From Merluccius polli (Eukaryota > Chordata > Actinopteri > Gadiformes > Merlucciidae): 64,000 nt of DNA. Shown here piece after piece: positions 27,783 to 45,125 of this stretch. Each line of letters begins with the position of its first letter. Position 1 is the stretch's first letter. The notes under the pieces were generated by a model that did no database searches, was not told the origin of the DNA, and saw only the letters and a program-made list of their open reading frames with translations. The stretch spans positions 1-64,000 of the forward strand of contig JAOPHQ010000376.1 in NCBI GenBank assembly GCA_030340625.1. Direction: 5' to 3'. The translations under genes were made by a program, and so were the position numbers.

Positions 27783-27980
27783 ATTGTAAATACTTTGATA
27801 AAGTATCCAAGAGTCAAGGATACATTTAAAGCATTTTATTAGTACAGCAGCAGTGACATGAATGATATGATAATAACTTTTTACTTTCTTTTTTATAAGA
27901 TGCACACTGTAATTTGAATAACCAAGTGCAAACTTTGAACATGAACAGTTGCAATAAATGTGTTTCAAAGTGCATCGTTT

Positions 27981-30213
27981 TTAGTTGTTTTTTTTACACT
28001 GCTCACAATGCCATTCTTTAACCTTTCTTTTCATTTTTGCACATTCGTAGTGGAAATGCTTATTGCACTTTGCACAGGTGGTGATCTTTCCAAACTCTGG
28101 CCTTCCACAGTGAAAGCAGACTGTAGGTGCTTGCCTTTTCGGGTCCATGCTGCGTGTTAAGAGCTCAGGCAGAATACTTTGTCTGAAGAACTGTTCAGCA
28201 ATAGGGAGGAATGTGTACAGCATTTCTTCATCTCTGGCTACACGAGTGATGACTAGATCCCGCTGTGTCCAAATCACAAAGTCACAGTACTGGACACCAC
28301 ATACAAACATGTGAAGCTGAACTTGATGGTAGTATTTATGGTTCTTCTTGAGATGGAATGATTTGTCTAAGCAAAAATCGGTGTCATCACTGCTCCCTTT
28401 CAGACCATCACGGTATTTGTATGGGCACTTGATTTCTACAGCTCCTCTACCACAGCAGCTACAGTTTGCCACTCCATCTGGTGATGCCCCAAGATGCGGG
28501 TTGTCTGGATGTACAACAAGACCGCAGAGCTCCACATTGAAGTTTTGATGACGTTCTCTCATTGATTCAGTGTAGCATTTTCTGGCAGTGGGCTCATGTT
28601 CTCTTCCCCAATGTATTGCATCTACACCAGACAAGTCTTTGTTGTCATAGTGCATGATCTGTTTCACTAGGTTTGTGTTAGCTGTCTCAGCTCTAACAGT
28701 GCATACACGATGTAGGGTGGTGCTAGTTATGCGTCCTATTCTGTGTGTTTGCCAAGCCTGTGATTGGGCCTGATTTTTAGTGATGCATTCAAGGTTCTCA
28801 CACTTCTCCTGTGTCGTTTCCTTCCTCAGTCTGGAAAATGTCTCATCACTCTTCTCCTGTAATTCAGTTGAGGAGAATCCTCTCAGATTCTCATCATACA
28901 GGGCCGCCAGTGGCTCCAGCGGGTCTTCGTTCTCTTTGTCCGATTCTGATGCGGTGTCTGTGTCACTGCAGTCCAGACTAGTGAGCACAGCTGCCTTGGG
29001 TTCTAGTAGTTTTAGTTTATTGATGTGTTCATCTGTCACCTCTAAATACATAATACAATAAATGTTAGATAACACATGAAAACAAATTGTGTAGGACACA
29101 ACATAGTACTGTAGTATAATAGCGGTAATATAAAAATAAAAATAATAGCCTATTTTAAAAATAAAAAAATCATACCTTTGACATTGACCTTTTGACGTTT
29201 TCCTTTGGCTGGTTGCAGTAAGCCGGTGTCCGTCCACTTTGGCCTTCTAACACAGATTTCACTCAATCTGGCTGCCTTTACCTCTCTTCTGGATTTGAGA
29301 AGCCACTGGTTTGTCCCTGAGGTACAAGCCTGCTCGGTCTTTCCATACCTGACCCATAGCTCGACTTTGAGCATCAGTGCTGCAGCATGCCTACAGCATG
29401 ACCCCAAGCTGACAGAACAAAGAACATTGGTATTAATTTCGAGCAATATAATGTGTTAGACACATTGATTTGAATGGTGATAAAGCTAGAAATGCCCAAA
29501 TGCACAGCTGTATAATTGCATAAATGAGTTGTGAAATGTTTACAATTACAATGACTACTAACGCTGGAATGCGATAAACCGGCGAGCCAATTGCATTACA
29601 TTAATTGGGGACATTACACCCCTACATTGACACTAGTGGCGGAGCTATGGGCGGGCAGCCACTAGCCCCCCCCCCGCTCAACAATCGCGCAGTAGCACCC
29701 CCTAATTGACACCCCTGTAATAGGCTATTATAATATACGGTATGAATATAAATGGATAGATATATTATTATCAATTACATACCCAGCCATGCAGGTGCAG
29801 TTCGCTGTCAGGATGCAGTTGTTTTTCTTATTCAGAATGACCCAGACGTTATACATCTCCGTCCTCTTCCCTTGTCTTTGACTAGGCAGCACCTTGGTCT
29901 TCAGGGTCACGAAGTTTTCAATTTTGTAATCATGTAAAAGTATGTCCTGAACATGATTGTCTGTGACATAGCTGTAGGCATCCAGTGTCGTGTAGGACTT
30001 CAGGCTCTCTCGGGAATAGAGACTTGGTGTCTCGATCAGGTATGAATGGATGTCCGGCCACTGAAGTCGGGGCCACTTTTTCTCATCATTTATCCACTCA
30101 CCTGCCCCTAACGCGTATGGGTCATTAAGACGTATCCCATTCACTAATGTTAATTTATCGGCATAACCAATTTTATCACTCGCTGATAAACGGTTGTAGT
30201 AAGCTGACAACAT
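27981..30213 (-). CDS. ISL2EU-encoded YqaJ-family nuclease with SWIM and PHD-like zinc fingers, 574 aa
   Basis: Second gene of the transposon. Exons 29783-30213, 29176-29408 and 27981-29041 join in phase (431, 233 and 1061 bases) to an uninterrupted 574-aa protein. Residues 139-151 carry a SWIM-type zinc motif (CTCMAG...CCRH, Cys139, Cys141, Cys149, His151) that is split exactly by intron 1. Residues about 315-500 hold the YqaJ/lambda-exonuclease-like core: RITSTTLHRV, WGREHEPTA (366-374), GASPDG (Asp410), VEIKCPY (Glu424, Lys426) and YYHQVQLHMF. Residues about 530-570 form a C4HC3 PHD-like finger (CFHCG ... CAKC ... HYEC ... WHCEQC). YqaJ proteins of phages are recombination nucleases; the role in this transposon family is not established. 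All motifs look intact. Confidence 0.88.
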
Positions 30214-30334
30214 CGCTAATTAACACCGTAATTGCAAACTAACCACACGGAGGTAACCATGGCAACCGGTAAAACGGTTTTCTTTCTGCAGTCATGCTGC
30301 GTGCGCATCCGCCGTGTTGATAAACAAATAATCC

Positions 30335-30338
<4 letters not shown>

Positions 30339-30390
<52 letters not shown>
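30339..30390. repeat. (AT)n then T15 run
   Basis: Simple repeat bridging the transposon right end and the TTACGTAA array. Confidence 0.9.
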
Positions 30391-31009
30391 AACGTAATTT
30401 ACGTAATTTGCGTAATTTAGGCTACGTTATTTACGTAAATTACGTAAGTTATTTACGTTACATATGTAATTTACGTAAATTGCGTAACTTACGTAAATAA
30501 CTTACGTAATTTGCGTAAGTTACGTTATTTACGTAATTTACGTAAGTTACGTAAATAACTTTACGTAATTTGCGTAAGTTACGTTATTTAGGTAAATAAC
30601 GTAACTTACGCAAATTACGCAAGTTATTTACGTAAATTACGTAAATTGTGTAAATAACTTACGTAATTCGCGCGTCTTTTCTGGTCCGTCGTCATGGAAA
30701 CATGAAGCCCTGCCAGTGGTGCGGCGTTTGGACCAGAGTGAAAACAAACGAAACGACACATCACTGTATACCACCAGTATGTGTGAAAACACTCACTGTG
30801 GCTTTTTAAATTAATTGTTATTTATTCATAGATTTATATCTGTTATTTTTCAGTTGTCTGACTACCAAACCAGACAATAAAATAAAGTTAAATGTTTTTC
30901 TTTTGCTGTATTCATTCATGTTTTACAGAGGATTTAACCTGAACCAGGCTTTGCAACAATAATAATCACATCACATTCATGGGGGCATAGTATATACTAA
31001 CTCCTAGCG

Positions 31010-31051
<42 letters not shown>

Positions 31052-31155
31052 ATACTTATTTTTCAATAGACATATTTTTTGTTTTTGTGTGAAAAAAGTG
31101 TGGGTGGTGGCAGTGGGGCTCATTGGGTGCTCAGCACCCCTAAAGCTCTGACCCT
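30391..31155. mobile_element. Truncated copy of the hAT-type element seen complete at 60564-62325
   Basis: 30391-30667 is an array of TTACGTAA-type palindromes. It is followed by a unique segment (starting GCGCGTCTTTTCTGG) that matches 61838-62311 almost base for base down to GCACCCCTAAAGCTCTGACC. The copy stops at 31155, just short of the terminal AGAATCGCCCCTG, and lacks the left end. It is therefore truncated at both sides. Confidence 0.85.
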
Positions 31156-32267
31156 CATATATACATACGCACGCACGCACGCACGCACGCACACACGACA
31201 AAGACAAAGACATATCTTTCAATACGAACGTTTATTTCTGGAAAGAGTTACAAATCGTTGAGAATAAGCACTACTCAGATTAGGATTACGTCATCTGACC
31301 CCATGTCCACCTACAGTCGCTGTGACAGGGGCCGCTTAATCCTCGCGGCTCTACTTCTCTCTCCTCCTACTGGAGACCGGAGACGGGTGATGAAGGACTC
31401 GAGGTGGCCGGTGGCTTGTAGACATTATAGTGTGCGTCCAGTAAAGGACAGCGGGGGCCCCACTATCGCTTAGTGACCTCAGAGAGTCTAGGGCCTCGAC
31501 CTTTGCTGCTCAGATAGTAAAACACAGCAACAGGTCCGGGGACCGCTAGGTCCACTCTTAACCCGGCGCTGACCAGCGATGGTTGACAATGCTGATCACC
31601 ATCATCATCACACGAAACCTTCATGTTTCTATATTTAATAAATAACAATATTATAGAGTGACTTGCGGGGCGTCTATGCATGGACTGCATCAACGCACAG
31701 AGGTATACAGGAGAGAGCGGGAGGACGTTGTTGGTTTGGTGATGGGATGTGATCAGTGGTGGGATGTGATCAGCGTTAACAGTCAGCTCACTCACTACAC
31801 AGACCCAGAAACGCATGAAGCTGTCCCAGACTCGCATCTTCTCTGGCCTCGCCCACGCTAAGCTTGTACATTTTCACTGTGTGTGACTCACTTGGACAGA
31901 TAAGAGATGAATACTTAACAATAATAATAATAATAATAATAAAAAATAAAAAACTAGACATCCCTCTCTGTTTGCGTGGTGAGCAAGCATGGATCCAGCA
32001 GAAAGGCATACAAACTGTAAAGGTATTTCTCTCTTTGGATGCAAAAGCAGATGCAAAATGAACAGAGCAATGCTTGCTGCATAGCTGTGGGTGGGGGGGG
32101 GGGGGGGTGAGGTGAGTTGAGGTGTGAGTGTGTGTGTGGGAGGGGGGGAGAGTAGGCCACAACAAGCGGATGCTTAAGCCTACTGAGAATACTGCGTCAG
32201 TGTTTCAACGTTGTAGCCCTTTTCAGCGTAGGCTCATAAAACAAAATAAAATTGAGGGAATGAGTGC

Positions 32268-32407
<140 letters not shown>

Positions 32408-32722
32408 TATATGCTGGGGGAGGTTTTAGATGACAACATATCGTATATCCTAATTATTTGTCCCATCGGTTTACTCCAACGCTCCCCTCAACGTAATGTT
32501 ATTATTACAATGTGCTGGTGTTCTCACACGTTGACCCGACCGGGCCTTGTAGCCCCATGGGGGGGGGGGGGGGGGGGGGGGGGGGGCGTGTCGTTGGGCC
32601 AGTTAAATGACATCATCAAAGAGACATCAGGAGGTTGGCATAGAGCAGGGGTTCATCTCGGGACCCAGAGGACCAATTTCGTTGTGTGGACCCAACAGCA
32701 AACAGAAACCTCTGCTTTCAGA

Positions 32723-33055
32723 CAGGGCTGGGCAAGTCCTCTATCCCATATAGGTCATTTAATATCTCGATATAGCACGTTTTCTGGTGTTTTCTGGTCG
32801 TCTATATAAAATAACCACATGGTAAAGCCTATTTTTGTACTTTTCGTGTAAATTAAATGCTTGACAAAGTAAAAGTACTACTGTAGTACCAGTAAGAGTA
32901 TTTACTCATTTTTTCCCCCATCACTTTACTGTAATGCAGCCTTTAAAACCAGAAAAAGACAACACTTAGGCCGTATCACGATATCCAAAATCTAAGACGA
33001 TATTGAGTCTCATATCACCGATATCGATATAATATCGATATATTGCCCAGCCCTA
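32723..33055. mobile_element. MITE with AGGGCTGGGCAA inverted ends
   Basis: Starts CAGGGCTGGGCAAG and ends TTGCCCAGCCCTA. Flanks CTTTCAGA (32715-32722) and CTCTCAGA (33056-33063) match at 7 of 8 bases, a hAT-like duplication. The right half (TAATGCAGCCTTTAAA ... GATATATTGCC) recurs at about 56885-57016. Confidence 0.75.
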
Positions 33056-33864
33056 CTCTCAGAGTCTTCTGTGCATCGCCGGGCCGCGACCCCAACCTCC
33101 AACTGACCCATAAGTTGGAGAAAACGCTGGCATAGAGGATAGAAAGGTTTGTGCGCGACCGACCGGCTCCTATGCAGGAGGAGGGAGTAACCGTGGTAAC
33201 CGGGCCGTGACATCAGGGTGAAATCAGCGAGGGAGGGAGGGAGGGAGGGAGGGAGCAGAGAAGTGACGAGCCCAGACGTTAAAGGGGGTATATGACACAG
33301 TACAGTACGTACAACGAGGCGCCTCGCCGGGCGCCGCTTCACCGATAAAAACCGCTGCGGTTACAGGTTTGCAGCGCTCAGAGAGACGGACAGTTCAGTA
33401 GGAGGTGCGCTGGTACACCGTGAACCGGCACGGGTAGAACCACAGCAGAAAACTAAAAACGCTTACAAAAAAAAAAAGAAAAAATGTCAATGTCGATAAA
33501 TTAAAATGTTCAGGAAAAATAAGCACTAGGAGCGTATAATAATAATAATAATAATACGACGTTTCGCCCTACAAAAATAAAAATAAAAAATAGAGGAAAA
33601 ACAAGAGCTCAAGTTATTTTTGACCTAGTGTGACCCCCCGGTGGCACATTACACACATACAGTAACATGTCCACATCAGCAGCAGGCGTGGGGGCGGCGG
33701 CCATGACACCTTCACCGCCGAGAGAGAGAGAGTCTTTACAGCGACAACTCCTCCTTTCGTTTCCTTTCGCCCATCTTCTAATCGTTCCTTCACTTGAGAC
33801 GGTGGTGCGACGCGCGACGCATCCGATCGCGCCGCAATCGGATGCAAATGCAAACAGATAAGTG

Positions 33865-34003
<139 letters not shown>

Positions 34004-35074
34004 GGAATGGACAGTAAAATGAGTACAGCATTGTGGATATACAAGAGCCAGCAGAAATAGCGCCGAGGACCCCCAACGTACTGGAAGCCATTATAGGACG
34101 CGTGTACATACATACATACGTTACCATGGAGACGCCTCACTGCAACTTCTGAAGCGCGTTGTCGCCGTGGCCATGAGCTGCCTCGTATTTTTGGGTATCA
34201 ACTAGGTAATATAGTGCCGTTCTATTTTGTGTACATACAGTATATCTGAATGACAGCGTCCTGTAAGCCATCCCTACCTACAGTGTTTTGGAGCTATGCA
34301 TTAAAGGTCATTCAAATATTTGGCGTTTCCATATATTATCGAGTATGTAACAGGTAGGTACTTTTTGTAATCATAAATAACTGATTTGTTGTGTTTTTTT
34401 GTCGTTAGATCCTGTACATTCCTCTCCGCTCTACCTACTAAAACGTACGGCTGCCAAAATCCACACACACCCTTCGAGTCGATGTGTCCCAGTGTGACCA
34501 AAGAACTGCACCCTGATTTTTTTTTTTTTTCCTTTTTAAAAACACTTATTCCTGTTGCGCCAGGAGCGGCCGTTTTGGCTTTTCCGGCGCCTGACTCTTT
34601 AAAAAGACAAAACAAAGCGCCGCCGCGCGCCGTCGACCGTGGCACATTTTTAAAAACTGCTTCCAGTGTGTTTAAGAGTGAGTAGTACAATAGGAAAAAC
34701 GTAACCAGCAGAACTACCCAAATACCCTTTCACCCCAAAACCTTCGCTATTCACCCCTAGACAGCTCGTTCCGACGCCGTCCCAAAGCGCGACTTTTGCA
34801 TTTGATCTCTTGACTTCCTTTAAACCAGAAACCCGGCGTCTGGTTTAAACTCCTGTTCATCTTTGACACTCTCGAGATTCGACTCAGACGTGTTGACTCA
34901 CGCCTGCGAACGCCACAGGTGTTGTCACCGCGGCGTGTCAAACGCTCCTAATCCTAATCTTTCAAGTGGGATAAGCCGGTCCACAAAATGGGCTTTTCCC
35001 CATCGGTTTTCGAGGGAAAAAAAAAAAGGTGGGGGGGGGTGGGGGGGGGTGAGGCCGCGGCCCTAGAGCCGACC

Positions 35075-40951
<5,877 letters not shown>

Positions 40952-42670
40952 AGCACACCTGACAGGAAAAAAATCAGACCCCAGCAAGGACCGACAGTCA
41001 AATCAGACGAGAGGGAGAGGGGAGAAAACTTCAGGGAGGCAGAATCGATTTCCCCGGCCCTGACTGCTGAAACATCAACATTGAAACACATGTTATTAAA
41101 AACGGCGGTTACTGATTGGACCAAGTGGGTGCCAAGTGGTTTCGCTTTATATCTTTAGTATCAGTGAGGAACCCGTTTTGCACAGAGATAAACGAGCCAC
41201 CTGGCATACCAAGAGCTCGCATCTAGCCACGCCCACGGCGTCCCATGGGTGTGGCTTTAATGTGAGGTTAGGTAAGACCTTTAATACCATGTTACACCGA
41301 CGGTATAAAACAATGGTTCTGATTGAGGCTACGGTTTGCTTGAGGAGGATAAGTATGGAGACCGAAACCCCCAACAGCTTAACGACGGCACAGTGACGGC
41401 ACAGAATCGGCCGCGGGGGAAGCGAAGAGCGTTTCTATCCGGGCCGCTGAAACCCTATCCCTCCCTCCGTGTCCCGGGACTCGGGCCGCCTGGAAGGGCG
41501 TGCGATGGGGACATCAGCATTTTCCGCCCCGGCAATTCGGTTCTAAACAAGCAAGCTTTCCTCTTTAGCTTTTCAAATCGCGTATGCGGCTCCGCTCAGC
41601 ACAAAAGAGGAGCTTATGCCTCGTTGGGGGGGCCAAAAACACAGAGGCCACCCGAGCCCAAACACAGCGAGCCAGGCATGACCTTGTCAGGCTACCAGTA
41701 TCATCAATAACCCTGAACCCGGAGTTAACAATCGTTATTGATAACGTCCGACACACAGAGACACGTTAATGTACATAACCGAACACTCAATGCAATGCTG
41801 CTACATGTTGTATAATTACCTGCACAACCAGGGTCCAAAATTAACACCTGCCACCAGCCAATAGCTGATAGATTTGACCATTTGGCAGGTAAAACAAAAT
41901 GCAGGGTTACATTTTATAAAACAATTGCTTGGCCGGTAGATTTTCCCACTCTGGCGGGTAAAAAAGACAAAATCCTAAAAGTGAACGTTAACCTGAACAC
42001 ACCTGGACAGAGACCGACTCAAACGCAACACACGAAAACATGTCCCGCAGATTATTATTTTTTACACCCACACACACACAGCCACACTGTAATTACATTG
42101 TAAAATTAGCACATGGACACACACACACACTCACCTCTGATTGGCCACGGGCATGTCAGAGGGGGTTGTCCGAGCCAATCAGAGGACAGCGCCCCTTCGT
42201 CTCCAGTAGAGTCCAACAAGTACCTCCTCTGGGCGTCAATCACCTGAACAGAGTCAACACAACCGTTCATTACAGCTGGGAAAAGGAAAGCAACACAGCG
42301 GTGGACATTTCATACCGATCAACGATACGGTCAACAGGACAATAAACGCACACAGAGGACACACAGCATAAGAAATGTAGAAATAAGTAGCTTATATACA
42401 TTAAATATATGATTTCATATATTGAATCCATCCGTCTTCATGTTAAAACGAAGAATTGAAACTAATTATAGAGTATGTTTATTTGAACCACTACCCCAAA
42501 AGGTTTGTACAAAAATAAAATCTATAATAAATAATAAACTGCATATTCTTTTTAGAATGACATTTTAATTCACATGTGTATTGCGCAATTCCACATACTA
42601 GGGAAGTATCTGAATCCAAATGGGAAACAACGCACTCAGAAACAAAAAGTTGAAAGATGATAAGGTGTGA

Positions 42671-42752
<82 letters not shown>

Positions 42753-43453
42753 GTGAAGGTGTGATGAGCTTAATGAGTTCTGCGTGAAGCCTTTTACCTT
42801 TTGGAGCCCGGTTGACAAATCACAGGCTTGACTGGCAGCGCGCTTCGGGGACGAAGCTCACATCTCCTGTGTTGCATGCGTTTCCCTTGCCCTGCTCCAG
42901 ACAGAGGGGGACGGGAGAGACAACCCAGAGGGTGAGACAGCGGGTGAGACAGCGGGTGTGAGACAGGGTGCATGCGTGTACAGAGGAGTCAGTCTGGGCG
43001 TACAGAGGTGTCCCTCTGGGCAACATGACCACGACTACCTGGGCTTGTTTACAAATGCAAATGGGACGGACGGACACATCTGTGTGTCCCACATCTGGAC
43101 CCGGACTCTGAAAGTCCACTTCACTTCACTGTCCCCCCCCCCCCCCCCCCCCCCAAAAGGTGGACACTTGAGTTCCTCCCTCCCTTCAACCCGGGTCATA
43201 ATAAGTACATGAATGAGGACCCCCCCCCCCTCCCTCCCTACTGAGGACAAAGGCTGCAGCCCACGTTGCTACGTTGGAGGGATGGAGGGGGGGAAAGCAT
43301 GCGACCACAGGAGCAGCTGACGTCATGACGTCACGACGTTATGACGTTCTTATCTTTATTATAAGAGTAGTACTGCTGTCTGTTAACGCAGACGCTATCC
43401 TAGGGGTGGGGGGGGAAACGGTCCCCATTCACACGCACCTAGTGTCACTTCAG

Positions 43454-43486
<33 letters not shown>

Positions 43487-43536
43487 CTGTCACCCCCCCT
43501 CCCCCTCATCCTCCCCCTCCCTCCCCCTCTCCTCAC
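40952..43536. other. 5' UTR intron region of klhl15
   Basis: No exon recognised apart from the acceptor at about 40962 (TTTTTTTTCCTGTCAG on the minus strand). It includes a probable mobile-element-like patch at about 41830-41965 (ACACCTGCCACCAGCC ... GGCGGGTAAAAAAG), a (GT)n at 42675-42748, and poly-C at 43133-43154. Confidence 0.5.
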
Positions 43537-43880
43537 CTCGGCGGTGCGCTCCTCCTCCTCCTCCTCCTGCAGCACAGCTCCTCTTGCAGCAGCAGCAGCA
43601 GCAGGCGGCCGCTCCTGCAGACATGAGTCGCTGGTTCAACTCCCGGGCGCGTCCCCGCCAGCCCCCCTCCTCCCCCTTCCTCCCTCCTCCTCACCCCTCC
43701 TCAGGCGCGTGCCCGCGAGCCCGGGCTCGTCGGCTCCGAGTCAGAGACGGGCGGCGCGCATCCAGCAGCCAGTGGTCCGTCCGGACGCCATTTTCTGCAC
43801 TGGCGTCATTTCCCCTTTCAGACGGAACTGAAGGGCGGTGCGCGTGCGCGCACGTGTGCATGTGCGCGTGTGTTGTGCGC
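43537..43880 (-). promoter_or_regulatory. Candidate klhl15 5' UTR exon and CpG-island promoter
   Basis: On the minus strand GCACCGCCGAG is followed by the strong donor GTGAGGAG at 43536, matching the acceptor 11 bp upstream of the klhl15 ATG. The sequence upstream (43540-43880) is GC- and CpG-rich and contains (CTG)n-like and CGCG-rich stretches. The transcription start is not determined. Confidence 0.5.
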
Positions 43881-45125
43881 GTGCGCGTGTTATCCCACCT
43901 GTCCATCAGGCTAAGCCAATTACCCCCCCCCCCCCCCCCCCCCTGCAGTGAGTACCTGTTATCCCGGGAGCTGGACCGGGTTTAACCCGTTATAAACCCT
44001 CTTTATAATGCATAATATGCATAATTATTATTAGTTATTGTGCATTATAATGTATAATAACACGAAGACAGGTGATGGACGCACCTGCTGCACGTGCTGC
44101 ACCTTAACACCCAACCCCCCATCCCATAATTAACTTGTTCAATTACCTGTACCGTTTATTTCATTCATTTCGTGACATTAAACGTCATTAAATGAACGTA
44201 TCTTATATATTTTTTTATATATTATATATTTTCTGACTATAATATAATATGCCCACTTCACCACTTCACCACTGTCTTGTGAAGAAGCTCAAAACATAAA
44301 AAAACATGTGTTACATGTTGAATAAATATATTTCAATGGATAGCCCCACCCTATTTATTTATTATGTTTCCTGAGTATTAGGCCTATTTTCCCACAGACA
44401 GACACAACTACACACACTGTAATAATAATAATAATAATAATGCCCTATTCAGCTTTAATTGCAGAGTTTTATTTAATGCCATTATTAACTCACACCCACA
44501 CTTTATAGGCCTACATTTTACCCAATTTAACTCAATTATTTTGTTGCTGTTGTGAACTAACTGTTGTTAAATATTCAATACATCGTTTTGCATCAATAGC
44601 CCCAATTAAAGCACGTGTCTACATTGAACGGTCGTCTTTATTGAACTACAAATTGCGGCGGGACTACAAACGTCACCGCGGATGACGCGTTTAACACGCG
44701 ACGGACCCGGGATACGGCCGAGAAGTTCGTTATTTTTGGTTTATTGGACTATGAATTAGATATCCAGGACGCGGAGCGGGACAAGGTGTATGGAGGGAGA
44801 CGGAGGCGTTGAGACGGCAGTTAAATAAAAACCGTTGGTGTCGATGTGACGACCAGAGGGATTTATAATAAAAACGTTGCATCAGCCATTGTGAAAGGAC
44901 CCCGCTTATTTCATTTACCCCGATTATGAATGAGAAGCCTATGTGTTTTGTTTTTTGTTAATTTGTATCTACATATAAAAACAAGTAAAATAATTGTAAA
45001 ACACTGACTCGTTAACACCCCCCCGAAAAACCATTAAACCCCCCCAAAATATGAGCGTCGTTTAGGTTTCGCGTTAAGTAAATCAGGCGGCCGCCGGGCT
45101 GCCCTCCATTCCTTTTTCGTTCAAG
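43881..45125 (+). promoter_or_regulatory. Intergenic region and eif2s3 promoter
   Basis: Begins with poly-C (43923-43943). The middle is AT-rich without genes (about 44000-44600). A CpG-rich TATA-less stretch at about 44650-44850 (GATGACGCG, CGCGACGGACC, GGATACGGCCG) is the likely eif2s3 promoter. The ATG at 45126 has the context TTCAAGATGGCGG. Confidence 0.5.

Larger units (their letters stand above)
25052..30342. mobile_element. ISL2EU-type DNA transposon encoding THAP/DDE transposase and YqaJ nuclease
   Basis: The left end reads ATATAGAGGGATTAT and the right end is its exact reverse complement (30328-30342), giving 13-15-bp inverted repeats. AT at both edges fits a 2-bp target duplication, but an (AT)n run at the right edge blurs it. 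The element encodes two convergent genes: a plus-strand THAP plus HTH plus DDE transposase (25097-27782, apparently broken) and a minus-strand YqaJ-domain protein (27981-30213, intact). This gene pair is the hallmark of the Repbase superfamily ISL2EU as I remember it. AATAAA on each strand (plus 27953-27958, minus 27835-27840) implies overlapping tail-to-tail transcripts. It lies between apoo and klhl15. Confidence 0.85.
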
